Below, piece after piece: positions 44,188 through 54,268 of a stretch of 64,000 bases of DNA. A model generated the notes under the pieces. That model was not told the origin of the DNA. It made no database searches and was given only the letters and a program-made list of their open reading frames with translations. The stretch comes from Chloroflexota bacterium (GTDB taxonomy: Bacteria; Chloroflexota; Anaerolineae; UBA7937; B3-Chlor), in NCBI GenBank assembly GCA_030603665.1, contig JAUVXJ010000008.1:1-64000 (forward strand). The letters run 5' to 3'. The first letter of the stretch is position 1. Each line of letters begins with the position of its first letter. The position numbers and the translations under genes were made by a program.

Positions 44188-46925
44188 GACAGCGCCTTGA
44201 CCAGTCTGTTCAGTTCTCCCACGACGTTCGCGCCCAGATGAAGCCGGATAACGCGCCTTCCGATGTCGAGAAGTGCCTGCTGGTCGCCCAACGCCTGGGC
44301 CGCCTTTAGCGCTCCGAAGGTGATGGACGAACTTGGAGATCCTGCTTCTTCGGGGATGGCTACGTCCCGCTCGTCGTCGGCCGTGAACTGGATGAAGAGC
44401 CCCCTGCCTGCGTCTCCTTTGTGGAGTTGGCCGGTGGAGTGCAGGAAGCGCGGGCCATAGCCGACCGTGGTGGCCAGCCGTAACCGGTCTCTGAGGCGGG
44501 TACGCAGTTCCTGGAGCGTGGCGTCTGTCGCCTCAGTGGGCCGCACATAGGCCTGGAGGGCGACGTAGTCACCACGCCGTCCCTGGGCCAGGAAGTCGTT
44601 GAGGACTTCCGCCGTGACGGGCGCAAAGCTGCCACTGGGGAGCTCACCTGTCTCCGCGTACTGTGCGACCATCTTGCGTGCCAGTATCTTGGCCGCCTCC
44701 ACGTTGGGCTGGTCGAAGGGGTTGATGCCCATGAGGTGTCCCGCCACAGCCGTAGCCATCTCCCAGATGAAGAACTGTCCTCCCAGGTCGTGTCGGTCGT
44801 GCAGGTGCAGTCGGATCACCGGATGGCCAACCCTTTCCAGGGCAGCCAGGCCGTCGTCGTGGCTACTATCATCTTTCACACGGAGGTGAACGAAGAGGCG
44901 ATCATCTCCGTACATCTCCGGAGATCCCAGGGGCTCGCCCACTACTGGCAGGATGCCGCGGTCCTCCTTGCCAGTGCTTTCCGCGATGAGTTGTTCCACC
45001 CAGGTGCCGAAGCTGGCTATGGCTGGCGAAGCTACGAGCGTGAGCTTGTCCCGCCCCGCCCTAGCCAACACTCCCATCGCGGCGCCGAGCCACGCGCCCG
45101 GGTTGTCCTCGGCTTTGACGCAGGCCTCGCATGAAGAGAGCCCCGTCACGGCGCGATCGAGCAGGAGTGCGACGTCCACGCCCCCCAGCGCAGCCGGGAC
45201 CAGGCCGAAGTACGACAGCGCGGAGTACCGTCCGCCGATGTTGGGATCGTTGAGGAACGTTGCCCGGAAGTTGAGGCTGCTGGCCACGTCTGCGAGCGGG
45301 CTTCCGGGATCGGTGATGGCCACAAAGTGCTCTCCGGTTTGGCCCATTCCCAACTCTTCAGAGACGCGATTGTAGAAGAACTTGAAGAGGGAGAGGGTCT
45401 CCACGGTGGTGCCTGACTTGGTGGCCACGATGAAGAGGGTCCGGGAAACATCCAGCCCCTCGGCATGGGCCAGTACGAATCCGGGATCAGTGCTGTCGAG
45501 AATGGCCAGATCCAAATAGCCATCCGCAACTCCGAAGGTCTTGCGGAAGACCGCGGGCGCCAGGCTGGAGCCGCCCATGCCCAACAGCAGGGCGCGGGTG
45601 TAGCCATCGCTGCACAGCGCCTTGGTGAGCGATTCCAGACGGTGGAGGTCGTCCATCATCGCATCGGCGATGTGCAGCCACCCTAGCCGATTAGCGATCT
45701 CGGTGGGGTCTCGCTTCCAAACGGTGTGATCGTGGGCCCAGATGCGTTTGACAATGTGCTGGCGGTTGATGTCGTTCAGGGCGTTGTCCACCGCGGTCTG
45801 GTAGGGACCCAGGGTGGCTTCCTGGTGTTTCCACCCTGCCCGCAACCTTTCACATTTCTCCACGATGCTTGCCATCAGGGCCTCGAAGGACTTGGCGAAG
45901 GCTGTGACTCCATCGTCGAGAAGCTGCTGTGTAATTCCGGCCAGGTCCACGCCCAAGTCGGCCAGGCGCTCCAGCTGAGCGTGCGCCTGGTCCATACTTG
46001 CTTCCAGAGTGGCAGCCACGTTTCCGTGGTCGAGGAAGGCCTGCAGCGTTGCAGGTGGCAGGGTGTTGACCGTGTCTGATCCGATGAGGCCATCCACGTA
46101 GAGGGTATCGGGATAGAGGGGGTTCTTGCTGCTGGTGGAGGCCCAAAGCGGACGCTGGAGGCGCGCGCCTCGTGAAGCCAGGTGTTCCCACCGTGGACCA
46201 CTGAACGTCTGACGGAACAGGCCATAAGCTGCCTTGGCGTTGGCGACGGCGATGGTACCTTGGAGGTCGCTCTCCCCCATCTCTTCCAACGTTCGGTCCA
46301 CGGCCGTGTCCACCCGGCTGACGAAGAACGAGGCCACGGATGCTACCCGGTCCACATCGCCTCCTGCCACGGTGAGGTTCTCCAGACCTGAGATGTACGC
46401 CTCGGCCACGGCCTCGTACTGGGCCAGAGAGAACATGAGCGTCACATTGACGTTGATGCCCTCGCCGATCAAGGTCTCGATGGCCGGAATGCCAGCGGGA
46501 GTGGCCGGCACCTTGATCATCACGTTGGGCCGGTTGAGAGCAGCGAAGAGATGGTGAGCCTCGGCGATGGTGCCTTCCGTGTCGTGAGCCAGCGCAGGCC
46601 GGGCCTCGAGGCTGACGTATCCATCGGCACCATCAGTACGTTCGTAGACGGGCCGCAGAAGGTCTGCGGCTTGCTGGATGTCCTCGAATACCAGGGCCTC
46701 ATAAATCTCTGCGGCGTCCTTGCCGGCGTCCACCAACTGGTGCAGAGCATCATCGTAGTCGGTGCTTCCGGCGATGGCCTTTTCGAATATAGTGGGATTG
46801 GAGGTGATCCCGGTCAGTCCATCCTCGATCAAACCTTGAAGTTCGCCGGAAGCGATGAAGGAACGACGGATGTAATCCAGCCAGACAGCCTGGCCTAGCT
46901 CAGCCAGTTCGCTCAGTTTGTTCAT
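44184..46925 (-). CDS. tal-pgi: Bifunctional transaldolase / glucose-6-phosphate isomerase
   Basis: A 913-residue fusion. The N-terminal transaldolase (about 1-370) shows TSNPTIFEKAIAGSTDYD, VMIKVPATPAGIPAIETL with the Schiff-base Lys, and INVNVTLMFSLAQYEAVAEA. The C-terminal part (about 380-913) is a phosphoglucose isomerase: ALLLGMGGSSLAPAVFRKTF, VATKSGTTVETLSLFKFF, GGRYSALSYFGLVPAALGG and the C-terminal catalytic region FIWEMATAVAGHLMGINPFDQ. The fusion lets non-oxidative pentose phosphate products (fructose 6-phosphate) return to glucose 6-phosphate. The ATG at 46925 has GGGAGG 6 nt upstream. This fusion is known in Chloroflexota and a few other phyla. Confidence 0.95.
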   Translation of the reverse strand: MNKLSELAELGQAVWLDYIRRSFIASGELQGLIEDGLTGITSNPTIFEKAIAGSTDYDDALHQLVDAGKDAAEIYEALVFEDIQQAADLLRPVYERTDGADGYVSLEARPALAHDTEGTIAEAHHLFAALNRPNVMIKVPATPAGIPAIETLIGEGINVNVTLMFSLAQYEAVAEAYISGLENLTVAGGDVDRVASVASFFVSRVDTAVDRTLEEMGESDLQGTIAVANAKAAYGLFRQTFSGPRWEHLASRGARLQRPLWASTSSKNPLYPDTLYVDGLIGSDTVNTLPPATLQAFLDHGNVAATLEASMDQAHAQLERLADLGVDLAGITQQLLDDGVTAFAKSFEALMASIVEKCERLRAGWKHQEATLGPYQTAVDNALNDINRQHIVKRIWAHDHTVWKRDPTEIANRLGWLHIADAMMDDLHRLESLTKALCSDGYTRALLLGMGGSSLAPAVFRKTFGVADGYLDLAILDSTDPGFVLAHAEGLDVSRTLFIVATKSGTTVETLSLFKFFYNRVSEELGMGQTGEHFVAITDPGSPLADVASSLNFRATFLNDPNIGGRYSALSYFGLVPAALGGVDVALLLDRAVTGLSSCEACVKAEDNPGAWLGAAMGVLARAGRDKLTLVASPAIASFGTWVEQLIAESTGKEDRGILPVVGEPLGSPEMYGDDRLFVHLRVKDDSSHDDGLAALERVGHPVIRLHLHDRHDLGGQFFIWEMATAVAGHLMGINPFDQPNVEAAKILARKMVAQYAETGELPSGSFAPVTAEVLNDFLAQGRRGDYVALQAYVRPTEATDATLQELRTRLRDRLRLATTVGYGPRFLHSTGQLHKGDAGRGLFIQFTADDERDVAIPEEAGSPSSSITFGALKAAQALGDQQALLDIGRRVIRLHLGANVVGELNRLVKALS

Positions 46926-47003
46926 CGTACAATCGCCTCCCTTTGTCGATCGTGACGGAGACTCTCTCAACATGAAGTGCGACGTGTGGAGGTTGCCGGA
47001 GCC

Positions 47004-48839
47004 CTAGTCTTGCTCTTCTCGGGCCTCCCTCGCCCGCTGCTTCGCCAGCGCCCAACCGAGTCGCAGGGCGCTGTTCATCAGGCCGATGTGGCTGAAGGCC
47101 TGTGGGAAGTTGCCCAGTTGCTGGCCCGATACCGGGTCAATCTCCTCGGCGAGAAGTCCTAGAGGGCTGATGTGGTCGAGGAGTCCCAAAAGCAGCTCCT
47201 CTGCCTTCTGGAGTTCGCCACACATGACGAGGGCATCCACCAGCCAGAAAGTGCATATGACGAAGGTTCCTTCTTGGCCTGGGAGTCCGTCGTCGCCCAG
47301 ATAGCGATAGACCATGCCATTGGAGGTGAGATGCTCCAGAGTCGCCCTTATGGTGCCCTGTACGTGGGGATGCTCAGGAGGAAGGAACCCCATGATCGGT
47401 ACCAACAGGCTGGTTGCGTCCATGACTTCCGAATCGAAAGACTGCACGAAGCTGTTCAGCTTCTCGCTAAAGCCCCGCTCGAGGATGGCCTGGCGGATCT
47501 CGTGCCGCGTCTTGTTCCATGTCTCGAGGGGGGCGTCGAAACCGCCCTTCTCGGCAAGCTGTATGCCGCGGTCCAGCGCCACCCAGCACATCAGCTTGGA
47601 GTACGTGAAGTGCCTCGGACCACCACGTACCTCCCAGATGCCTGAGTCCTCTGTGTCCCACGTTTGACAGGCTGTGTTGACGATCCTACGCACAAAGTCC
47701 CAGTCATCCTCTGTGATTTCCTCGCCGTACCGTCGCGTCTCGTAGAAGGCGTTGACCAGTTCGCCGTAAACATCGAGTTGGATTTGTTCCGCTGCCGCGT
47801 TGCCCACCCTGACGGGGGCCGAGTTACGATAGCCGGATAAGTGATCGAGTATGTACTCCTCCAGGTCCTGCTCTCCGTGGAGGCCGTACATGACCTGCAT
47901 GTCCAGGTGATCGTCGCGGGCCTGGAACTCTTGACAGATGCCCTTAAGCCATCGGAAGTACTGTAGGGCCTCCGTCACGTGGCCCAGGCTGTAAAGGCTC
48001 TGGACGGTGAAAGAAGCGTCGCGAATCCAGGCGAAGCGATAGTCCCAGTTCCGCACGCCGCCGATCACCTCGGGGAGGGAAGTAGTGGGCGCCGCGGCGA
48101 TGGCACCGGTCTCTGGATGCGTCAGCAACTTCAAGACCAATCCTGAGCGGACTACATGGTCATGCCATGGGCCACGGACAACGCAACGATCCATATCGCA
48201 TTGATGCGCCCAGTCCGACCAGAATTCCGTCGTAGCTTCAAGAAGGTGCTCGCACTCTGCCGGCGCTGTGAGGGAACTGTCGCCGTATCGGAGGACAAAC
48301 CACTGCGGCTCGCCCTCCTTGACGGTGAATGTGCCACGAGCCACCGCTCCGTCGAGATCCAGAGGAACGTGGGACTGAAGGAAGAGCAAGTGGTCCTCCC
48401 ATTGGGCGACTGTTCCTTCTCCAGCAGACTCCAGGGGGGGAACGAACCGAGCGTAGTCAAAGCGCGGTTTGAACTCGATGTCCAACTCCACGCTGCCCCC
48501 CGAGCAGGAGACCTTCCTCAGGAGAGTCTGGTGCAGAGGGTCGGTGTGGTCTTTCACGGGCATGAAATCCGTGATCGAAACTGAGCCCATCGCCATCTGG
48601 AACGTCGTCTGTAGTACGTTGGTATTGCCGACGTAGGTCTGCTTTCCACCATCGTGACCCTGCGGCCTGATGTAGAAGTGCCCGCCTTGCTCGCTGTCCA
48701 GGATGGCGGCAAACACGCTCGGTGACTCGAGATGGGGAAAACAACACCAGTCAATAGAGCCATCCCGCCCCACGAGGGCGCAGGTCGCCAGGTTGCCAAT
48801 GAGTCCGTACTCCTCCAGTCGCTTGTAGTTGGTTGCCAT
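47004..48839 (-). CDS. Glycoside hydrolase family 15 (glucoamylase/trehalase type)
   Basis: A 611-residue cytoplasmic protein with no signal peptide. An N-terminal beta-domain (about 1-240) with LIGNLATCALVGRDGSIDWC is followed by the (alpha/alpha)6 barrel: GVRNWDYRFAWIRDASFTV (about 265-283), DSGIWEVRGGPRHFTYSKLM with the general-acid Glu, and LLAEEIDPVSGQQLGNFPQA with the general-base Glu, then FSHIGLMNSALRLG. GH15 bacterial members split alpha-1,4-glucans, trehalose or related glucosides and release glucose. Its position between tal-pgi and tkt, with glucokinase upstream, says the glucose enters the pentose phosphate pathway. Trehalase versus glucoamylase cannot be decided from sequence alone. 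Confidence 0.92.
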   Translation of the reverse strand: MATNYKRLEEYGLIGNLATCALVGRDGSIDWCCFPHLESPSVFAAILDSEQGGHFYIRPQGHDGGKQTYVGNTNVLQTTFQMAMGSVSITDFMPVKDHTDPLHQTLLRKVSCSGGSVELDIEFKPRFDYARFVPPLESAGEGTVAQWEDHLLFLQSHVPLDLDGAVARGTFTVKEGEPQWFVLRYGDSSLTAPAECEHLLEATTEFWSDWAHQCDMDRCVVRGPWHDHVVRSGLVLKLLTHPETGAIAAAPTTSLPEVIGGVRNWDYRFAWIRDASFTVQSLYSLGHVTEALQYFRWLKGICQEFQARDDHLDMQVMYGLHGEQDLEEYILDHLSGYRNSAPVRVGNAAAEQIQLDVYGELVNAFYETRRYGEEITEDDWDFVRRIVNTACQTWDTEDSGIWEVRGGPRHFTYSKLMCWVALDRGIQLAEKGGFDAPLETWNKTRHEIRQAILERGFSEKLNSFVQSFDSEVMDATSLLVPIMGFLPPEHPHVQGTIRATLEHLTSNGMVYRYLGDDGLPGQEGTFVICTFWLVDALVMCGELQKAEELLLGLLDHISPLGLLAEEIDPVSGQQLGNFPQAFSHIGLMNSALRLGWALAKQRAREAREEQD

Positions 48840-48858
48840 TGATCTTCCTGCGGCTGTC

Positions 48859-50871
48859 CTATCCTTTCAACAGTATCTTGGCCTGTGCGACCACGTTTGC
48901 CGCGGTGATTCCGAATCGCTCGTACAGAACCTCTATCGGGGCGCTGGCGCCGAAGTGTTCCATTCCCACCGCAGCGCCGTCGAGTCCCACGTAGTGCTCC
49001 CAGCCGAGCTTGATGCCAGCCTCCACGGCCACGCGCGCCTTGACTGGAGGAGGCAGCACACTGTCGCGGTAGCTGGCTGGCTGTCGGTCGAACAACTCCC
49101 AGCTGGGCATGGAGACTACGCGCACTGCGATGCCCTCCGAGGCCAGCTGCATACCTGCCTCCAGGGCGAGGTGGACCTCGGACCCGGTTCCGATGAGGAT
49201 TACCTCCGGCGGGCCTTCAGTTTCTTGCCAGAGGACGTAGGCACCCTGCTGCAGCCCACTTGCAGGAGCGAAGTCTGCGCGATCCAGAACGGGCAGTTTC
49301 TGGCGGGTGAACACCAGGGCTGTCGGCCCCTTGCTATTCAACAGTGCTGCCTTCCAGGCCTCCGCGGTCTCCGTGGCATCGGCAGGGCGGATTACGGTCA
49401 AACCCGGAACCGCCCGCAGATTCATCAGGTGCTCGATGGGCTGGTGGGTGGGCCCATCCTCTCCTAGACCTATGCTGTCGTGGGTGAAGACGTAGAGGGC
49501 CTGCAACCCCATCATCGCGGCCAGCCTTATGGGAGGGCGCATGTAGTCTGAGAAGGTGAGGAAAGTGGCGGCATATGGGATCACGCCTCCGTGCAGAGCC
49601 ATGCCGTTGACGATGGCGCCCATGGCATGCTCTCGCACGCCGAAGTGCATGTTGTGGCCCCAGTACTGGTGCCACCCCAGATCTCCATAGCCTACGAGGA
49701 TGGTCTTGGTGCTGGGCGCCAAGTCTGCCGAGCCACCGGTCAGTGCGTGGACTCGCTTGACGAGGTAGTTGAGCACCTGGCCTGACGCGGCACGAGTGGC
49801 AATGGGCTTGGTGTCTGAGTGAAAGAGGTCTCCCAATCCCTCGTCCCAGGAGGGTGGTAGTTCGCGCTGGAGCTGAGCATCGAGTTCGTGTGACAGTTGT
49901 GGGTACGTGTCGCGGTACGACTGCATACGTACCTGCCACTCCTGCTCTGCCTCCTGCCCTCGCTCAACCGCCCTCTGCATGTGGTGTCGCACCTCGTCCG
50001 GCACGTAAAAGGCAGGCTCTTGGGGCCAGCCCAGAGTGTTCTTGGCCTCTCGCACGTTCTCTTCGCCAAGCGGCTCGCCGTGAACCTTGGCCGTGGCCTG
50101 TGCGGGGCTGCCGTAGCCGATGACCGTATTGCAGGTGATGAGCGATGGGCGCCCGGTGTCGGCCTGAGCCTCGCCGATAGCTTGCTCAATGGCGGTGATG
50201 TCCTGACCGTCGATGGGTCCCAGGACCTGCCAGCCATAGGCCAGGAAGCGGCGCGCCACATTCTCGCTGAACACGGCGTCTGTAGGACCCTCGATCTGGA
50301 TGTCGTTGTCATCGTAGAGGTAGATCAGCTTCCCCAGCTTTAGCGTCCCGGCCAGGCTGGCTGCTTCGCTGGTCACACCTTCTTGCATGTCTCCATCGGA
50401 TACAATGGCGTACACGTAGTGATCGACGATCTTATGGCCGAGCCTGTTGTAGTGGTCCGCCAACCAGCGCTCTGCGATGGCCATGCCCACCCCGTTGGCG
50501 AAGCCCTGGCCAAGGGGGCCGGTGGTCGCCTCCACCCCCGGGGTGAGACCATGCTCCGGGTGTCCTGGGGTCTTGCTCCCCCACTGACGGAAGTTCTGCA
50601 GCTCCTCCAGCGGAAGATCGTAACCCGTCAAATGTAGGAGGGCGTAGAGGAGCATCGAGGCATGTCCGGGAGAGAGGACGAAGCGGTCACGGTTGGGCCA
50701 CCGTGGATTGCGCGGGTTGTGCTTCAGAAAACGGTCCCACAGCGTGTAGGCCATGCTTGCAGCGCCCATCGGCGTCCCGGGATGGCCCGACCGGGCCTTC
50801 TGTACCGCGTCTACGGCAAGGAAACGGATGGTGTTGATGCACTTTTGGTCGAGCGCCGCTTGGTCGGTCAC
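48859..50871 (-). CDS. tkt: Transketolase
   Basis: A 670-residue thiamine-diphosphate enzyme of standard length. Motifs: [20 protein letters not shown] (about 26-45), [17 protein letters not shown] (about 112-128), the ThDP/Mg motif [38 protein letters not shown] with the cofactor Glu, and [20 protein letters not shown]. It moves two-carbon units between ketoses and aldoses in the non-oxidative pentose phosphate path. The frame opens at a GTG at 50877, but a GTG six bases later (50871) has GAGGAG at proper spacing and I prefer it. It is followed 19 nt later by the GH15 gene. Confidence 0.96.
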   Translation of the reverse strand: MTDQAALDQKCINTIRFLAVDAVQKARSGHPGTPMGAASMAYTLWDRFLKHNPRNPRWPNRDRFVLSPGHASMLLYALLHLTGYDLPLEELQNFRQWGSKTPGHPEHGLTPGVEATTGPLGQGFANGVGMAIAERWLADHYNRLGHKIVDHYVYAIVSDGDMQEGVTSEAASLAGTLKLGKLIYLYDDNDIQIEGPTDAVFSENVARRFLAYGWQVLGPIDGQDITAIEQAIGEAQADTGRPSLITCNTVIGYGSPAQATAKVHGEPLGEENVREAKNTLGWPQEPAFYVPDEVRHHMQRAVERGQEAEQEWQVRMQSYRDTYPQLSHELDAQLQRELPPSWDEGLGDLFHSDTKPIATRAASGQVLNYLVKRVHALTGGSADLAPSTKTILVGYGDLGWHQYWGHNMHFGVREHAMGAIVNGMALHGGVIPYAATFLTFSDYMRPPIRLAAMMGLQALYVFTHDSIGLGEDGPTHQPIEHLMNLRAVPGLTVIRPADATETAEAWKAALLNSKGPTALVFTRQKLPVLDRADFAPASGLQQGAYVLWQETEGPPEVILIGTGSEVHLALEAGMQLASEGIAVRVVSMPSWELFDRQPASYRDSVLPPPVKARVAVEAGIKLGWEHYVGLDGAAVGMEHFGASAPIEVLYERFGITAANVVAQAKILLKG

Positions 50872-50916
50872 TTTCACTCTCCTCGAAATCGCCTTCTGCC
50901 CGATGTGTGGGAGACG

Positions 50917-51669
50917 TCACACCCCATCTGCTGGCTCCAACTGTGTGTAAGATGTGGTCTTGAACGGCGGTTCGAGCTGCAGCCCGAGCTGGTGAAAGAC
51001 CTCCAGCGGGATGCCGATGTCGGCCAGGTAGAGCTCTCCACGGACTCGTTGCAGGCCGGTCTTGGGTAGGGCGAGAGTCAACGTGCGATGGGGCTGGACT
51101 GCTGGGCCTGGCGATTCTCCGGTGGTGGCGTCGAGCCCCGACGGGACGTCGAGGGAGAGGATTCGCTCGGCGCATTCGTTGCACAGCTCAATGAGATAGG
51201 CTGAGCGGCCACTCGCTGCTCCCCGCAGGCCATATCCGATGACGGCGTCTACCGTAAGTTGGGACCTGGAGAGGAAGGTGCGAGCATCCGTTCCAGGTAC
51301 AGGTTCCACGCCTGCTGCCTTGAGGATACGGAGTTGGTTGTGGGCGGCAGGGCTGAGCATCGACTCTTCTCCGGCCAGGATTACCCGGACGATCATTCCG
51401 CGGTTGTGCAGGTGCCGGGCACAGCACAGGCCTCCCCCACCATTGCCGCCGGCTCCTGCGAGGATGGCTACCTCACCCTCGTGCGCGTCGAGGACCTGTA
51501 GTGCATGCTCGGCGAGATTCCTTCCCGCGTTCTCCATCATTTGGAGAATGGATAGCCCAAACTCCTCCACCGCCACGCGGTCCACCTCACGCATCTCGTC
51601 GGCGGTCACCGCGGGCACCGCAACGCCATCTTCCGTTCGGAAAACGAGTCTATGGGCCTGGTCAGGCAT
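50917..51669 (-). CDS. nnrE: NAD(P)H-hydrate epimerase (YjeF N-domain)
   Basis: About 250 residues comprising only the YjeF_N domain; the ADP-dependent dehydratase domain that is often fused in bacteria is absent. Motifs: VTADEMREVDRVAVEEFGLS, LQMMENAGRNLAEHAL, VAILAGAGGNGGGGLCCARH and LDVPSGLDATTGESPGPAV. The enzyme epimerises damaged R-NAD(P)HX so a dehydratase can restore NAD(P)H, which suits an operon that makes NADPH. The glycine loop usually reads GNGGDGL; here the Asp is Gly. The start is the ATG at 51669 (overlapping glk by 8 nt); an ATG at 51687 is also in frame. Confidence 0.85.
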   Translation of the reverse strand: MPDQAHRLVFRTEDGVAVPAVTADEMREVDRVAVEEFGLSILQMMENAGRNLAEHALQVLDAHEGEVAILAGAGGNGGGGLCCARHLHNRGMIVRVILAGEESMLSPAAHNQLRILKAAGVEPVPGTDARTFLSRSQLTVDAVIGYGLRGAASGRSAYLIELCNECAERILSLDVPSGLDATTGESPGPAVQPHRTLTLALPKTGLQRVRGELYLADIGIPLEVFHQLGLQLEPPFKTTSYTQLEPADGV

Positions 51670-52666
51670 GCGGGTGTTCCAGACCATGTTGAGCTGCGCC
51701 CAGGAGTGCGGCCTTCGGGTTGAGAATGACGTGGACGGGCATACGAGCTACCAGGTCAGATAGGCGTCCCTTCGCCTGGAAGGCCTGCATGAACTGGCCT
51801 TTCTCCAGGATTGGCACGATGCGAGGAGGGATGCCACCGCCGAGATAGACGCCGCCGGTAGCCACCACCTTGAGAGCCAGGTTTCCCGCCTCTGCTCCCA
51901 GGATGGAGACGAAGGTATCCAGAGTGGCGACGCACAATGCGCAGGGCGCGTGCTGGTCGAGCGCAGCGTTGGCGATGATGGGTGTGGGGTCATCTGCGGT
52001 TGCCAGTCGGTCCCTCAGCCAGGCTGGTTCCTCAGCGTGTCGGCAATCTCTCAGGTACTGGTAGATGTTGGGCAGTCCACTGCCCGAGCAGACTCGCTCG
52101 TAGCTGACGTGCTCGAACCGATTCATGAGATGCTGCAGCAACTCAATCTCGGTGGAGTTCCTTGGCGCAAAGTCGGCATGTCCACCTTCGGACGCGTGAG
52201 CTGTGTGGTGGGACCCGTCCCAGGTAAGGAACGCTTCCCCCAGGCCCGTGCCTGGTGCGATTACGGCCACAGGTCCGTGGGGAACCGGGTCTCCACGGTG
52301 CAGTGTGTGCAGGTCGCCCTGGTCGAGGACGGGGACGGCGTGTGCGATGGCATCCAGATCGTTTAACAGGCGCACGTGCGATAGTCGCAGAGCCTGGGCC
52401 AGTTCTGTCTCCTCCACGACCCACGACAGGTTTGTGACCTCAGAGCGGCCATCGACCACGGGGCCCGCAACGCCGAAGCTCGCCCGGGTCGGCGTAAGAT
52501 CTGTCTGTGCCAGAAAGTCGGTGGCCAGCGCTTGCAGGCTGGCGTAGTCGGCGCTGGCGAAGGTGGCCTCCGCCAGGGGCATCCGTGGACCCCTCCGGGA
52601 TGAGAACACGGACAGAGTGGTCTTGGTTCCTCCGATGTCACCAGCAAGTAGAAGAGTCTCTCCCAC
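51662..52666 (-). CDS. glk: Glucokinase (PF02685 type)
   Basis: A 334-residue ATP-dependent glucokinase. Motifs: LAGDIGGTKTTLSVF (about 7-21; ATP phosphate loop), ASFGVAGPVVDG, LLNDLDAIAHAVPVL (catalytic Asp, about 100), VIAPGTGLGEAFL and SEGGHADFAPRN (about 158-169; glucose-binding Glu/His). It phosphorylates glucose to glucose 6-phosphate, the entry compound of the pathway encoded downstream. The GTG start at 52666 has GGGGAG 6 nt before it. It is the first gene of the operon. Confidence 0.94.
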   Translation of the reverse strand: MGETLLLAGDIGGTKTTLSVFSSRRGPRMPLAEATFASADYASLQALATDFLAQTDLTPTRASFGVAGPVVDGRSEVTNLSWVVEETELAQALRLSHVRLLNDLDAIAHAVPVLDQGDLHTLHRGDPVPHGPVAVIAPGTGLGEAFLTWDGSHHTAHASEGGHADFAPRNSTEIELLQHLMNRFEHVSYERVCSGSGLPNIYQYLRDCRHAEEPAWLRDRLATADDPTPIIANAALDQHAPCALCVATLDTFVSILGAEAGNLALKVVATGGVYLGGGIPPRIVPILEKGQFMQAFQAKGRLSDLVARMPVHVILNPKAALLGAAQHGLEHPHA

Positions 52667-52772
52667 CGTTCACTCCCCGTGGGATGGCTAACTAAGTCGT
52701 CGAAGGGGGCTGGGCGGCGCTGGTCAGATGGCCCTCACTGCTACGATCCCTGAACTACTTCAGATACGAGAG

Positions 52773-53618
52773 TCACTCATGTGCCTCGCCATATACTTCT
52801 ATCTCTACCGCACCCGTGTTGCCTGAGTTGGTGCTCACCGCTTCGAAGCGAAGGGTGCGGGCGGTGAATTCAACGGGGAAGTAGTAGATCTGATTCGCGT
52901 CGGCGAGATCGAAGGGTCCGTGGGTGTCGCCCTGGTCGGTGATCACGGTGAAGCTGAATATCTGGGCGGTGTCGTTGGGCATCGTACGCGTCCAGACGCC
53001 GACGGCGTGCACGTCGTATGTACCCGCCAGTTCTAGCTCAATCCAGGCGTCATCGCCGTCCCCGTTGGAGGACCACTCGGTGTTGGGTTGGCCGTCGATA
53101 GCGTTGTTGGCGCCGAAGGAGCTGTCATTGTCGCCTGCGCCGAAGTTACTGGATACACCCGCGATCCTGGCGCCGGCGACCAGAGACGCGACGTTTTCCC
53201 CCTCTGGCCGGGGCGCGGCGGGTGAGGCATCACTCTCTGCGGTGGTGAAGGTGAGATCCTCGGATTGATACACCTGTGCCCGCTCATCGGTCAGCGTAAT
53301 ACGGTAGTGGTACGTGGTGTCTGGCGTTAACCCACTCAGGGTAACGGCATGATCCTGGATTGCGCCTCCCATCATGGGCATTGTGGTAAGGGCACCATAG
53401 TTAGGGTCAGTGCCGAAGGCCACGTTGCACATGGTGGGCACACCAGAGGTGAACTGAATGACTGCTGAGGTGCCTGTATTGTCTAGAACGTTGGGCCCTT
53501 CGATGCCGCCGGGAAGCTTTTCCAGCTGTAGGATGGCGCTCGAGTCAGCCGGTTGGCCGCCACATGCGACCAACATCAGGAGTGAGAGCAGGAATAACCC
53601 GTGACCGGTTCTTAGCAT
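52773..53618 (-). CDS. Lipoprotein with fibronectin-like and discoidin (F5/8 type C, CBM32-like) domains
   Basis: A 281-residue exported protein. A signal sequence ends in the lipobox LMLVACGG. Residues about 40-130 form a purple-acid-phosphatase-N/FN3-like domain (VPTMCNVAFGTDPNYG, LSGLTPDTTYHYRITLTD). Residues about 150-280 form a discoidin/CBM32-like jelly roll (NNAIDGQPNTEWSSNGDGDD, YDVHAVGVWTRTMPN, ARTLRFEAVSTNSGNTGAVE). Such modules bind surface sugars or polymers. It is not an enzyme by itself. I begin at the ATG at 53618, directly before the hydrophobic signal. Confidence 0.8.
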   Translation of the reverse strand: MLRTGHGLFLLSLLMLVACGGQPADSSAILQLEKLPGGIEGPNVLDNTGTSAVIQFTSGVPTMCNVAFGTDPNYGALTTMPMMGGAIQDHAVTLSGLTPDTTYHYRITLTDERAQVYQSEDLTFTTAESDASPAAPRPEGENVASLVAGARIAGVSSNFGAGDNDSSFGANNAIDGQPNTEWSSNGDGDDAWIELELAGTYDVHAVGVWTRTMPNDTAQIFSFTVITDQGDTHGPFDLADANQIYYFPVEFTARTLRFEAVSTNSGNTGAVEIEVYGEAHE

Positions 53619-53962
53619 TGCAGAATCTCTCAACCTCGTGCGCCGCGGGAGTGCGGCGTTTCCATCGTAGGTCAACTATGCCCGCCGGCCGGACGCCTTC
53701 GTTGAGCGCTGCCGGTCTGTTGCACATCAACTCAATGGGCAGACACACTGGAGCGGTCGAACATACAGGATCACTGACTCCGTGTCGACGGCTCCGTGTC
53801 TCCCGCGTCCTGCCCGGACAACCCCTCCCGAGAGAGCGTATGCATCGTAGGCGCGCCCGCTGCCCAGTTCAAGCGAAGCCAATTGAGTATGAGAGTCAGA
53901 TGGCGCGCTCACTCTGCACCCACCGGGAGGGGTAACCAGGGCGAGCCAATCCAGCGGCCAGT

Positions 53963-54130
53963 CTACATGCCGCTACGCATCATCTTGACTTTTTGGGTGG
54001 CTTCTTCTTCGGACATCTCCATGCTATGCACTTCGTGCGTGTGTGCCTTGAAGGTCTTTCCCAGTTCCTCTTCGTTCGGAGCCTTCAGTTCCATTCCACA
54101 CGTTGGACACTTGACGCTTACTTCAGCCAT
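53963..54130 (-). CDS. Small Cys/His-containing protein (DUF1059-like)
   Basis: A 55-residue protein. It begins MAEVSVKCPTCGMELKAPNE (a CPxC knuckle), then KTFKAHTHEVHSMEMSEEEA with three His, and ends VKMMRSGM. A GGGGG site lies 6 nt before the ATG. Spacing of Cys and His recalls the small DUF1059-type proteins (C...C...HxxxxH) that may bind zinc or iron. It lies on the same strand downstream of the anti-sigma gene. Codon use and the good ribosome site support it being real; the role is unknown. Confidence 0.7.
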   Translation of the reverse strand: MAEVSVKCPTCGMELKAPNEEELGKTFKAHTHEVHSMEMSEEEATQKVKMMRSGM

Positions 54131-54268
54131 TTCTTACCCCCCTCTGTTGTATGTCTGGGTCGCAATTGGCTTCGCAGACTGGGTGACATTTTCGGTCTTC
54201 AGTGGAGCGACTCACTGCTCCGTGCGTACCTGTGGCGATCCCTGGCGTTTGAGACGACGGATGGATCT

